Shown: positions 53,909 to 61,592, counted from the stretch's first letter. The stretch is DNA of 64,000 bases from Granulosicoccus sp045106475 (GCA_045106475.1 JBGCEO010000038.1:40577-104576); one strand, 5' to 3'. Notes: a model not told the origin generated them from the letters alone. Numbers and translations are program-made.

Positions 53909-54847
53909 TTACGCCGCTGTGGGGCCATCGCCGTCAGTTGGATCTTCTGGAGCCAACGCTCTAACCTGATTGCGCCCGGCCTGTCTTGCAAGCATCAGGG
54001 CCTCATTGGATCTGGCTACTAAGGATTCGGCATCATCACAAACGCTGAGTTCGGTCACGCCTGCACTTGCGGTCAACACAAATTGCACATTATCGTAGCT
54101 CACGCAACGATCTACTTCCTGTCTCAAACGATCAGCCAGAATCAGCGCACCTTCGAGATCAGTCTGATTAAGCACAATGCAAAACGCATCCTCATCCGTT
54201 CGAAATATCAAATCACTCTGCCGGAGTCTAGCCGAGAGAGTATCGGCCACCGAGTGCCAAGCGTCTTCACCAACCTGCGAACCATGGTGCTCACTGATTG
54301 ACTCCAGGTAATCAACCGAAATCAAGATGACCGACAGAGCCTGCTCCACTCGCCGCACTAATCTGATTTCCCGTGGCAGGAGTTCTTCCAGGGCGCGCTG
54401 ATTACGCAATCCAGTGACACCATCAGTTGTCGCTTTCATCGCGACTGCGTGATGTTCAAGCGCATTTTCCAGAGGATAGATGAGACTCTCGACCAGACGC
54501 TCCGAATCTCTCTCGTCACGAGCCGAAAATGCCTTACCACGCATGAGCAACACTTCGCCTAGCAAACGCTCGCCCAGTCGAAGTTCAAATCGCTGCCGAT
54601 GTTGTCTTGAGATACCTAGCTGGATATCCACACCTCTATCTGCAGCCAGAAATTGTAGGCCCTCAAAACTGACAAACGACTGGCCTTCAATCAACAGGCA
54701 TTCGAATAGCCGTTCCAGATCGAGTTTACGATGTAAAAGTGCATGAAATTCAAGCTGACGCAGCTGAACATCCAAACGCTGCTCGCGTAGCGCAGCATGA
54801 GAGGTAACGGACGTTTGTCTGGCACTGAGAACGGGCATATCACCCAC
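53909..54847 (-). CDS. GGDEF-domain protein with degenerate active site
   Basis: The 312-aa protein has an N-terminal GAF-like or unclassified region (about 20-135) and a C-terminal GGDEF domain (DGVTGLRNQRALEELLPREI, SVILISVDYLESISEHHG). The signature loop reads DEDAF in IFRTDEDAFCIVL, where GGDEF is expected, so cyclase activity is doubtful. It is the last gene of the fliA-side operon, after the GYF-domain gene (73 bp), suggesting a role in flagellar or surface switching. Confidence 0.8.
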   Translation of the reverse strand: MGDMPVLSARQTSVTSHAALREQRLDVQLRQLEFHALLHRKLDLERLFECLLIEGQSFVSFEGLQFLAADRGVDIQLGISRQHRQRFELRLGERLLGEVLLMRGKAFSARDERDSERLVESLIYPLENALEHHAVAMKATTDGVTGLRNQRALEELLPREIRLVRRVEQALSVILISVDYLESISEHHGSQVGEDAWHSVADTLSARLRQSDLIFRTDEDAFCIVLNQTDLEGALILADRLRQEVDRCVSYDNVQFVLTASAGVTELSVCDDAESLVARSNEALMLARQAGRNQVRALAPEDPTDGDGPTAA

Positions 54848-54920
54848 TCCGGGATTCGGGGAAACACATCTTGCAAGCAGCGGACCAACAGTGAGACCGG
54901 CGAGCTTCTCAGCTAAAGAT

Positions 54921-55370
54921 CTAACCTGCCAAACCAGTGCTGGCGTTCAGGTATAAAACGACACCCAATGCCGCAAGGGTTATACCCAGCAACGACCAGG
55001 GGAGGATACTATGCGTGCTTTGCGTGACCGGCGGAGGGCTTTGCTGCCATTCATCGCGTAGTTCGGCTGGACTGGGGTCGGGAATAGTGCGCCTTTCAAC
55101 TTCAACAGGCTGCTCCGCATGCCTTTCATCCTGGCTTTTGCGAACTGTCAGAAAATGATTCCAACCTTCATCTGATTGCAGATTCAGGAGTTCTTCGGGG
55201 ATGAGCTCCGGCACCTGAGTTACAGGCTCCCATAGCTCTCCATCACGACTGACTCGATCAGTGTTTCGCACTCGCCCCAGCAACAGAAATCGTCCCACTT
55301 CATTAGTTGAGAATGGCCCTTGAACACGTGACCCCTTCTGAACGTACCATTGAGATTCATCTGTAACCAT
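54921..55370 (-). CDS. GYF-domain (DUF4339-like) membrane protein
   Basis: In this 149-aa protein, residues 6-55 (QWYVQKGSRVQGPFSTNEVGRFLLLGRVR to GELWEPV) match the GYF_2 peptide-binding fold. A Pro/Glu-rich linker and one C-terminal membrane helix (about 122-142) follow, so the GYF part is probably cytoplasmic. It lies 7 bp after the fliA stop on the same strand. A motility-linked adaptor role is inferred from context only. Confidence 0.75.
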   Translation of the reverse strand: MVTDESQWYVQKGSRVQGPFSTNEVGRFLLLGRVRNTDRVSRDGELWEPVTQVPELIPEELLNLQSDEGWNHFLTVRKSQDERHAEQPVEVERRTIPDPSPAELRDEWQQSPPPVTQSTHSILPWSLLGITLAALGVVLYLNASTGLAG

Positions 55371-55377
55371 GATCTAT

Positions 55378-56106
55378 CTACTTCATTGTCCATTCAGTCA
55401 TGCGTGCTTTTAATCGCACTAAAGCCTGACCATGGATCTGACATACACGCGATTCACTGACGCCCAAAATATCGCCGATTTCGCGCAAGTTAAGATCATC
55501 GTCGTAATATAAGGACATAACCAGCGCTTCACGCTCCGGTAAATTCTTTATCGAATGAGCAAGCGCTTCTCGAAAAGACTGATATTCAACCTGCTCACCC
55601 GGGCTTGCCTCAGCACTCTGCGGCAGCGCTATTGTTTCACCTGTGTGTTCGTCCGGTTGGTCAAAACTGAACACATGCGCGGCTGAACTTTCAGTCAAGA
55701 TAAGATGGTAGGCCGACAATTCAATTCCAAGTTTATCTGCTACCGCACCTGCTTTGGCCTCTCGACCACTCACCTGTTCAATGTCGCGAAGTACTTCAGC
55801 GGCTTCGCGAGATTTGCGGTGCACGGAGCGTGGCGTCCAGTCCGAGCGTCGAATCTCATCCAACATGGCACCACGCACTCGTATACCTGCATAAGTCTCA
55901 AAACTGGCACCCTGCGAAGGATCATAGTGACGAGCGGCCTCTAGTAATCCAATCATACCTGCCTGGATCAGATCTTCAGCCTGAACACTCGGTGGCAGTC
56001 TGTTCATTAAGTGAAACGCTATTCGTTTAACCAGATTGGCATTGGCGGCAACCAACCCATCCGGATCAACGGTAGTAACTTCGTTGTACATCGCGTGTGC
56101 ATTCAT
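55378..56106 (-). CDS. fliA: RNA polymerase sigma factor FliA (sigma 28)
   Basis: This 242-aa flagellar sigma factor drives late genes such as flagellin, motor and chemotaxis genes. Region 2 reads QAEDLIQAGMIGLLEAARHYDPSQGASFETYAGIRVRGAMLDEIR. Region 3 has DWTPRSVHRKSREA. Region 4 has LPEREALVMSLYYDDDLNLREIGDILGVSESRVCQIHGQAL. The anti-sigma factor FlgM is encoded 3 kb away at 59238. The gene starts 13 bp after the fleN stop. Confidence 0.96.
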   Translation of the reverse strand: MNAHAMYNEVTTVDPDGLVAANANLVKRIAFHLMNRLPPSVQAEDLIQAGMIGLLEAARHYDPSQGASFETYAGIRVRGAMLDEIRRSDWTPRSVHRKSREAAEVLRDIEQVSGREAKAGAVADKLGIELSAYHLILTESSAAHVFSFDQPDEHTGETIALPQSAEASPGEQVEYQSFREALAHSIKNLPEREALVMSLYYDDDLNLREIGDILGVSESRVCQIHGQALVRLKARMTEWTMK

Positions 56107-56119
56107 TCTGACGTTTTTC

Positions 56120-56974
56120 TCACCGTGTACTTGAGGCAGCGTGAATGAGCCGCTCTACAAAAAATTCGATATGCCCGCAGGGCGCTTGAGGTTGTGGCCA
56201 TCGCGCAACTCGCGCGCTCATCTTCCTAAAGGCCAATGCAGAAGGCGACTTAGGAAACGCCTCCATCACTGCTCGCCGTTGACGCACGGCACTTTTAAGC
56301 TGTAAGTCGAACGGTATCGACCCGCAAAAATCCAACAGTACATCTACATGACGTTCTGCCATCTGGCTAAGAGAGCCGTACAGATCTAATCCATGGCGCG
56401 ACGATTCAGTCTTGTTGGCTACGATTCGAAATCGCTGAACATGACACTTCTCATGCAACACCCGGATGGTCGACAACGCATCCTCCATGGCTGTTGGCTC
56501 ATCAACGATCACGATCATGACCTCTCTAACTGCTTGGCAAAAGCTCAGAACGCTCTCCGAGAGCCCCGTAGCTATATCTACGATCATGGTATCGGCAGAA
56601 GTAGGTAGGTCACTGAAGAGCCCGATGAGTCCTGCATGTTCAATTTGTGACAGACGCGCCATTTCAATGACACCTCTTGCACTTGGTATCACTGTTACGC
56701 CTGTCGGTCCCTGCATGACGACTTCTTCTAATCTTCTTGCACCAGAGAACACGTCACCTAAGGTGTGCGTCGGACTCAGACTCAACAAACTATCAATGTT
56801 GCCCAGCTCCAGGTCTCCGTCAACGAGTAATACATCATGCGCATTGCTTCCCAAAGCTACTGCCAGGTTAACCGCTACATTGGATTTACCAACGCCGCCC
56901 TTACCACCCGCTATGGCTATGGTTTGCACGGGAGATCTTTGACAAGGCAAATGGGCTGATGCGCGTGAACTCAT
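56120..56974 (-). CDS. fleN: MinD-like ATPase FleN/FlhG, flagellar number regulator
   Basis: This 284-aa P-loop ATPase limits flagellar number and restrains FleQ. The deviant Walker A is GGKGGVGKS (23-31). LLVDGDLELGNIDSLL and MIVDIATGLSESVLSFCQA are family motifs. ATG 56974 gives the normal length; the longer frame opens only at a TTG and adds 46 unrelated residues. In many gammaproteobacteria flhA-flhF-fleN-fliA is one operon. Here fleQ takes the place of flhF upstream (340 bp away), so flhF must be elsewhere. Confidence 0.92.
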   Translation of the reverse strand: MSSRASAHLPCQRSPVQTIAIAGGKGGVGKSNVAVNLAVALGSNAHDVLLVDGDLELGNIDSLLSLSPTHTLGDVFSGARRLEEVVMQGPTGVTVIPSARGVIEMARLSQIEHAGLIGLFSDLPTSADTMIVDIATGLSESVLSFCQAVREVMIVIVDEPTAMEDALSTIRVLHEKCHVQRFRIVANKTESSRHGLDLYGSLSQMAERHVDVLLDFCGSIPFDLQLKSAVRQRRAVMEAFPKSPSALAFRKMSARVARWPQPQAPCGHIEFFVERLIHAASSTR

Positions 56975-57313
56975 TTCAGAGCTATCCGCATGAGAATGAC
57001 AACAAACATGGACTAAACGATTCCTGGGCTTTACATGATCACCGAAGCCTGGATTCAGACTGTCTGCAATGTCATGACACTGCTGGTCAAGGAGCAAATC
57101 TCGAACCAGCAACCGCTGCCTAACCCCCAGCTGTAGCTAGTTCGAGACTAGGAATCTTTCGTTTTGGGAGACGTCCCGCAATTTCGGAGTGAACCAACGG
57201 GTTACGCAGCATCAATAATAGCTTGCTGGCGAAAGTGGCATGCACTTTCAAATGGCTGATCGCCACCTCGTCGAGTGTCGATCAGCATTCTATGTTTGTT
57301 GGTTATAGCGAGA
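56975..57313. other. Intergenic region between fleQ and fleN
   Basis: These 339 bp contain one local hairpin, GAAAGTG-GCATG-CACTTTC (57231-57249), with no T-run. Short frames here lack ribosome sites. A fleN promoter is expected but no clear sigma54 (GG-N10-GC) or sigma70 pair was identified with confidence. Confidence 0.45.
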
Positions 57314-58783
57314 TCAAGATACTTCTTCAGGTCTTTGGATGCTGTATTTACGCATTTTCTCAACAAGTGTAGTTCGACGAATCTTAAGACGATTGGCAGC
57401 GTGCGCCACAACACCTGAACACTCGTCTAGCGCCTGCTCTATCAGACTGATTTCGATATCAGTCAGATGTTGCTTCAAGTCAATACCCTCTCTGGGAAGT
57501 CGGGGCTTGTTGTTAAGCGCTGCCGCTGGCATTCCCTGCACTAAGGGCATTGCACCGGATGCAGACCCACTCTCATCGTGTTCATCACGATTTTGCCCCA
57601 TTGCACGACCATGAGGAGCCATCTTGGGAGGAAGATCTCCAGCATCAACAACACCGTAGGGGTGCAGAATAGTGAGCCTCTCCATGAGATTGGCAAGCTC
57701 ACGAACGTTACCTGGCCAATCATAGTTACACAGTGCCATCATCGCAGCGGGAGTCAGGCGTACAGAGGACTTTTTCTCATGTTCCAGCCGAGTGATCAAC
57801 TCATTGACCAGTAAAGGCAAGTCCTCTGCCCTGCTGCTTAGAGGGGGCATCTCAACCGGGAAAACATTTAAGCGATAGTACAAATCTTCCCGGAACCTGC
57901 CATCTTCAATCAACACTTCAAGGTCACGATGCGTAGCAGCCACAATCCGCACATCACTCTTGATACTCTTATTGCTTCCTACTCGCTCGAAGGAACGCTC
58001 CTGAATAACACGCAATAGCTTGACCTGCATGTTTAGTGGCATGTCGCCAATTTCATCAAGAAAAATCGTTCCACCTTCAGCTAACTCGAAACGCCCTTGT
58101 CGTGCACCCACGGCACCGGTAAATGAGCCTTTCTCGTGCCCGAATAACTCACTTTCGAGTAACTCACTGGGAATCGCACCACAATTGATGGGCACAAAAG
58201 GTTTGTTACGTCGGTTGGAGTAATAGTGAATGTTTCGGGCAACCACTTCTTTACCGGTTCCTGACTCACCCAGAATCAGCACCGTTGCTTCGGTAGGTGC
58301 CACTTGATCAATCATTTTGCGCACACGCTGAACAGATCGACTATTGCCGACGAGCGAACGAAATAGCTCGGGATTCTGTGTGCCCTCTTTGCTAGGGGAT
58401 GTGTTGGCAGTCCCTCTTACTTGAGACTTATGAAGTAAATCGGAAAGAGCGGCATAGCGAATTTCGGATTTCAGACAACCCACGAAATTTTCGTCAATCT
58501 CGTCTTGTGAGATATCAGCAGGCTGATTTCCAAGCAACAAAACCAGAGGCGGACAACTCTCGTGTTTTGCGCGCAGGCGTTCTGCCCAGGACACAATGCC
58601 ATGAAAATTGGCAACCAGAATGGTTGCGTAGACCGAAAGATCACCGAGACTATCGAGTAAATCCGGCGAACTTAGCGTTTTAGGCTCATAGTCGATGAAC
58701 TCCAGCTGATGCGAGAGTCGCTGCGAACTATCAGCAGCCTGATCAACAATCAGAATTTTTCGGGTTTCTTTTTTAACACTCAT
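57314..58783 (-). CDS. fleQ: Sigma54-dependent flagellar master regulator FleQ
   Basis: The 489-aa protein has an N-terminal FleQ-type receiver-like domain (about 8-125) in which the usual phospho-Asp motif is not recognisable. The AAA+ core has LGESGTGKEVVARNIH (Walker A), GTIFLDEIGDMP (Walker B) and NYDWPGNVRELANLMERL. A Fis-type HTH closes it (LIEQALDECSGVVAHAANRLKIRRTTLVEKMRKY). The sigma54-contact loop reads GSFTGA rather than GAFTGA. ATG 58783 has GGAG 9 bases upstream. FleQ switches flagellar and matrix genes and often responds to c-di-GMP with FleN. Confidence 0.92.
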   Translation of the reverse strand: MSVKKETRKILIVDQAADSSQRLSHQLEFIDYEPKTLSSPDLLDSLGDLSVYATILVANFHGIVSWAERLRAKHESCPPLVLLLGNQPADISQDEIDENFVGCLKSEIRYAALSDLLHKSQVRGTANTSPSKEGTQNPELFRSLVGNSRSVQRVRKMIDQVAPTEATVLILGESGTGKEVVARNIHYYSNRRNKPFVPINCGAIPSELLESELFGHEKGSFTGAVGARQGRFELAEGGTIFLDEIGDMPLNMQVKLLRVIQERSFERVGSNKSIKSDVRIVAATHRDLEVLIEDGRFREDLYYRLNVFPVEMPPLSSRAEDLPLLVNELITRLEHEKKSSVRLTPAAMMALCNYDWPGNVRELANLMERLTILHPYGVVDAGDLPPKMAPHGRAMGQNRDEHDESGSASGAMPLVQGMPAAALNNKPRLPREGIDLKQHLTDIEISLIEQALDECSGVVAHAANRLKIRRTTLVEKMRKYSIQRPEEVS

Positions 58784-58865
58784 TTTTGACGCTCTCCGCA
58801 TCGCGGCCGTGTCGAAAGTTTAATGGACTCCTCAAGGATAGAAGACAGTTCACAGAAGACAAAGA

Positions 58866-58886
58866 TTTGACGAGCAAAACGTCAAA
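58866..58886. promoter_or_regulatory. Inverted repeat upstream of fleQ, possible operator
   Basis: The arms TTTGACG and CGTCAAA are separated by 7 bases, about 80 bp upstream of the fleQ ATG. Each arm also carries a TTGACG -35-like hexamer. No good -10 box stands 17 bases downstream on either strand, so an operator role is more likely than a promoter. Confidence 0.4.
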
Positions 58887-59157
58887 TTATTACGCCGAAC
58901 TATCAGATTTGTATATTTTTATTTCCTGCATTAGCTGCATCCTGACCTTATATTGATGTATTTCTCGTCTTCACTATGCCTATGTGGGCGCTGGCCGGTT
59001 CTAGCCCGATGCTTTGTGAACCAACCGTCTCTCCCATTAATTGGGGTTACACAATCCCTGGCATACGCCGATCCCGTCTGTATCCGGTTAGTGAGGGTCG
59101 AAAGGAGGATTCCAAGCGCACATGCGTGTCAAGGGTCACCTAATTAAGCCAAATCTA

Positions 59158-59165
59158 GCCGGTAA
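59158..59165 (+). promoter_or_regulatory. Sigma28-like -10 element upstream of flgM
   Basis: GCCGGTAA differs by one base from the sigma28 -10 consensus GCCGATAA and lies 72 bp before the flgM ATG. The -35 side (CTAATTA) matches TAAAGTTT only weakly. FliA control of flgM is common in gammaproteobacteria. Confidence 0.4.
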
Positions 59166-59237
59166 AACATAAAAACAAGAATAATCCGGCAATTTACTTC
59201 TAAGTAAATGTCAAAGGATTACGAAGAGGACGTAAAA

Positions 59238-59543
59238 ATGGCTCTATCCAAGAGCGATAATTTGGGCAGCAATGTCACAAATCTGCAGGATGTGCGCACC
59301 AAGCGCGCAAAATCTCAGAGCAGGCACGATGAAGGTAGTGGCGGGCTTCGCGATGAATCTGAGTCGGGCCAAAGTGATGCTGCAACGGCATCCACAAGCG
59401 CTGTAAAGACACCAAAGACCAGCAACCGTCGCTTTGACCACGTAAAGGTAGCTCGAATCAAAGCAGAGCTGGCACGTGGCGAATACCAAATCAACTATTT
59501 ACGGGTAGCTGACAAATTCATCGAACACGAGCGCTACTCATGA
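59238..59543 (+). CDS. flgM: Anti-sigma-28 factor FlgM
   Basis: In this 101-aa protein the N-terminal two-thirds are polar and disordered-like. The C-terminal 33 residues, from FDHVKVARIKAELARG to YQINYLRVADKFIEHE, match the FlgM sigma-binding helices. FlgM holds FliA inactive until it is exported through the finished hook. ATG 59238 has AGAGGA 7 bases upstream and is preferred over an ATG at 59208. No flgN follows, unlike the usual flgMN pair. The position next to fleQ is also unusual. Confidence 0.85.
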   Translation: MALSKSDNLGSNVTNLQDVRTKRAKSQSRHDEGSGGLRDESESGQSDAATASTSAVKTPKTSNRRFDHVKVARIKAELARGEYQINYLRVADKFIEHERYS

Positions 59544-59591
59544 CGATACCCAGACAGGCCGCCGCTTAGCAACTATTCCAACTCGTGCTAG

Positions 59592-59624
59592 TCTCATCGG
59601 TATAACCCGTCTATACCGGTGAGA
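59592..59624 (+). promoter_or_regulatory. 13-bp inverted repeat masking the ribosome site of the next gene
   Basis: The arms TCTCATCGGTATA and TATACCGGTGAGA pair over 13 positions (one G-U) around a 7-base loop. The 3' arm contains GGTGAG, the only ribosome-site-like sequence before the ATG at 59632. The stem could be a translational switch, an operator, or the flgM terminator, although no T-run follows. Confidence 0.55.
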
Positions 59625-59631
59625 TTGATTC

Positions 59632-60141
59632 ATGAAGGTTTTACGCCCCCTTTTATCATGGTTGATTGTGCTGTGGATGTGCTACGTGTTTTTGAGTTCA
59701 CTACCCTACAAATTCACGCTACACCCGGATACACAACATATATTCGGTACTATCGGTGAGTGGATAGGTGGATTCCTCGGCACTGCAATCGGTAGCCTGT
59801 TTGCGAATTTTGGCAGCTACGTCATCGGCGGTTTTGAGTTGTTAACTTCTATTGTGTTGCTTCTGCCTGCTCTGCTTTGGCTGATATCCAAATTGAACGG
59901 CTCACATTTTGGTGTAACACGCAGAAAATTTCATATGATCGGCGGTCTGATGGCCTCCGCCGTCATGTTGGGTGCCGTGTTTTTCCATCTGGTATCACCT
60001 TTAGGCATCGAAGTACTTCACGAGGGTGAAAGTGACGGAGGTAGCCTTTTTTATGCTGCTCTATCTATCCTGATTCTAGGTCTGATTTTGTTTCTGATCA
60101 ATCAAGGCTGGAGCGAAGAAGAGCGTTACGCACAAATCTAA
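59632..60141 (+). CDS. Four-helix membrane protein, DoxX-like, unknown function
   Basis: The 169-aa protein has four or five hydrophobic helices (about 7-24, 45-65, 67-88, 104-123 and 137-157). The stretch SLPYKFTLHPDTQHIFGTIGEW recalls DoxX-like small membrane proteins, but the match is weak. The ATG is fixed by position after the stem-loop. It lies 88 bp after flgM, on the same strand. No function is assigned. Confidence 0.65.
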   Translation: MKVLRPLLSWLIVLWMCYVFLSSLPYKFTLHPDTQHIFGTIGEWIGGFLGTAIGSLFANFGSYVIGGFELLTSIVLLLPALLWLISKLNGSHFGVTRRKFHMIGGLMASAVMLGAVFFHLVSPLGIEVLHEGESDGGSLFYAALSILILGLILFLINQGWSEEERYAQI

Positions 60142-60224
60142 CAGCCTGTTGAAAATCGTTACACACAAAGCTAACACACTGTTATCTAATCGAATTTACT
60201 GCACTTAACGACACGGCAAATTAC

Positions 60225-60524
60225 CTACCGTTTGCGTGCTCTACGCCGCGTGGATGCAGCACCGGTTCGATTATCTCCCGGCACACGTTGGCTCATAGTG
60301 TCTTCGTCACCTTGTGGCGCCCGGGTCCCATGAGATTTCAACGGATTGGGGCCAGGATCCACTACCTCTGCAACCAACTTAAGACGGACATCACGCTGAC
60401 CGATGCGCCTGAGACCAATAATGTATTCGCTCTTGATATTTCCCTGGTCTATAGCTTCGAACAATCTTGGAATGCGTAAAGCGAGCTGTTTCAAAAATTC
60501 ATACTGATCATCATTCATCGTCAT
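60225..60524 (-). CDS. Small basic-tailed protein preceded by a LexA box, unknown function
   Basis: In this 99-aa cytoplasmic protein the first 60 residues (NDDQYEFLKQLALRIPRLFEAIDQGN to GLRRIGQRDVRLKL) look like a small folded domain. The rest is disordered-like, ending in an Arg-rich tail (TRRRARKR) that could bind nucleic acid. ATG 60524 (or 60518) is chosen because the longer frame reads through the palindrome upstream. A perfect CTGT-N8-ACAG site lies 8 bp before the ATG, suggesting SOS control. No family recognised. Confidence 0.6.
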   Translation of the reverse strand: MTMNDDQYEFLKQLALRIPRLFEAIDQGNIKSEYIIGLRRIGQRDVRLKLVAEVVDPGPNPLKSHGTRAPQGDEDTMSQRVPGDNRTGAASTRRRARKR

Positions 60525-60531
60525 AGAAAAT

Positions 60532-60547
60532 CTGTAAATATTTACAG
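60532..60547 (-). promoter_or_regulatory. Perfect LexA (SOS) box
   Basis: CTGTAAATATTTACAG is a perfect 16-bp palindrome matching the gammaproteobacterial LexA consensus CTGT-N8-ACAG with an AT-rich centre. A -10-like TATACA lies just upstream (60557-60552, minus strand), so LexA would sit near the transcription start. Only the 60225-60524 gene can be controlled from here. Confidence 0.7.
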
Positions 60548-60597
60548 TATTTGTATAGACTACCCGAACAGTATGAATTGTGCTCGATTTTGGCAAT

Positions 60598-60626
60598 AAA
60601 AAAGGCGGCGTCTAAAAGACGCCGCC
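60598..60626 (-). terminator. Intrinsic terminator of the Hsp20 gene
   Basis: A perfect 9-bp GC-rich stem (GGCGGCGTC / GACGCCGCC) with a 5-base loop is followed on the minus strand by six T residues. It lies about 45 bp after the Hsp20 stop codon. Confidence 0.93.
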
Positions 60627-60671
60627 TCGCTCGTCCAAGACGGTAAGCTGGCTTAACAAATATCCAGTAAT

Positions 60672-61124
60672 TTAAACAGCTACGTCACTCTCGATGGCAG
60701 GCTTGGAACCACCGACTGGAATCTTGCGCGGCTTCATCGCTTCGGGTATCTCTTTGAACAATGCTATTTTCAAGAGTCCATTGTCTAGCTGTGCATTGAC
60801 TACTTCAACATGATCAGCAAGATTAAATTTGCGCTCAAAAGATCGAGTTGCAATGCCTCGATGCAAGTATCGGGAATCTTTCTTCGGTTCTTCTTTCTTG
60901 CCTCGTACCGTCAAGACACCCTTCTCTACCTGTACGTCTATTTCGTTGTCTTGAAAACCAGCAACGGCCAGCGTGATCGCATACTTATTTTCGCCAACTA
61001 GTTCGATGTCATAGGGTGGATAGCCTGCTGATGGGCGATCAGCACTCAAAGCGGCGTCCAGTAAAGATCCAAACCGATCAAATCCTACGGTGTTTGCATA
61101 AAGCGGCGTTAAATCAATCTTCAT
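60672..61124 (-). CDS. ibpA: Small heat-shock protein, Hsp20/IbpA family
   Basis: The 150-aa chaperone binds unfolding proteins in large oligomers. The N-terminal arm (MKIDLTPLYANTVGFDRFGSLLD) is IbpA-like. The alpha-crystallin domain (about 37-130) contains YDIELVGENKYAITLAVAGF, VQVEKGVLTVRGKKEE, YLHRGIATRSFERKFNLADHV and NGLLKIALFKEIPE, and the tail has the RKIPV anchor motif. ATG 61124 with GGAG 9 bases upstream is preferred over ATG 61139, which lacks a ribosome site and sits in the thermometer loop. It has an RpoH promoter and a ROSE-like leader. Confidence 0.94.
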   Translation of the reverse strand: MKIDLTPLYANTVGFDRFGSLLDAALSADRPSAGYPPYDIELVGENKYAITLAVAGFQDNEIDVQVEKGVLTVRGKKEEPKKDSRYLHRGIATRSFERKFNLADHVEVVNAQLDNGLLKIALFKEIPEAMKPRKIPVGGSKPAIESDVAV

Positions 61125-61129
61125 TTCAG

Positions 61130-61184
61130 TATTCTCCATTGAGCAATAAGGTTAGTGTGCTGACTCTCCTGGAGACCTCAGCAC
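61130..61184 (-). promoter_or_regulatory. ROSE-like RNA thermometer in the Hsp20 leader
   Basis: On the minus strand TATTGCTC (61148-61141) pairs with GAGAATA (61136-61130) around an AATG loop, with a single bulged G. The paired strand includes most of the GGAG ribosome site for ATG 61124. ROSE thermometers have the same UUGCU motif with a bulged G facing the Shine-Dalgarno. A second hairpin (GTGCTGA / TCAGCAC, 61184-61157) lies upstream in the leader, as in multi-hairpin ROSE elements. Heating would open the weak AU-rich stem. Confidence 0.68.
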
Positions 61185-61194
61185 GACAAATAAA

Positions 61195-61220
61195 CTGGGG
61201 TTCAAAAAAACTATTTCAAG
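61195..61220 (-). promoter_or_regulatory. RpoH (sigma32) heat-shock promoter of the Hsp20 gene
   Basis: The minus strand reads CCCTTGAA with CTTGAA at 61220-61215, a 14-base spacer, then CCCCAG at 61200-61195, followed by TTTATTT. This matches the sigma32 pattern CTTGAA-N13-17-CCCCAT. The predicted start near 61187 gives a leader of about 63 bases that contains both thermometer hairpins. Confidence 0.85.
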
Positions 61221-61592
61221 GGTCTCTACCGAGGCATGGATTGGCAGGTCGTACAGGTTAAAAGATACCCTGTGTAACCTGTACCTCTGGCTAGCATGTC
61301 TATCAATTTCTAGTAGGTTCATCTGTCATACAACAAGATCGCATGCGATAGTATGATGAGAAAAACGTCAATCACTGACTACTTACGATAATGTGATATT
61401 GGGATCCGAAGTTCATTCGTTCAGGATTCCGAATAGATTGAAATATCTGGATTTTTTCAAACAACCGAAAGAGTGTTGTTCCTAAAATTCAGCACATTTT
61501 TGCGTGGAAAAGAACAAAGATAGCTTCATAGGAATGTGATAAGACTGTTGTTTAGTTTTCTTTTATAAATGTTGGTTACCAGGGCCGGTACT
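61221..61592. other. Divergent intergenic region, Hsp20 side to paralog A
   Basis: AT-rich sequence with a 12-bp palindrome ATCGCATGCGAT (61338-61349). A TATAAA (61563-61568) near the paralog A start lacks a matching -35. No ORF with a ribosome site was found. It presumably carries the paralog A promoter. Confidence 0.45.

Larger units (their letters stand above)
58784..59237. other. Divergent fleQ-flgM control region
   Basis: This 454-bp spacer holds the fleQ promoter (minus) and the flgM promoter (plus). A perfect inverted repeat is at 58866-58886 and a sigma28-like site at 59158. A 64-codon frame at 58953 lacks a ribosome site and shows no protein-like pattern, so it was left out. Confidence 0.5.

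Noticed and set aside
57202..57414. 70-codon minus frame upstream of fleN
   Set aside because: It overlaps the end of fleQ in another frame, has no ribosome site and resembles no protein family.
58953..59147. 64-codon plus frame between fleQ and flgM
   Set aside because: No Shine-Dalgarno, unusual composition and no recognisable pattern; the region is better read as a control region.
61338..61349. 12-bp palindrome ATCGCATGCGAT as an operator
   Set aside because: It is far from both gene starts, contains a common hexamer and has no regulator context; kept only as a note in the intergenic entry.
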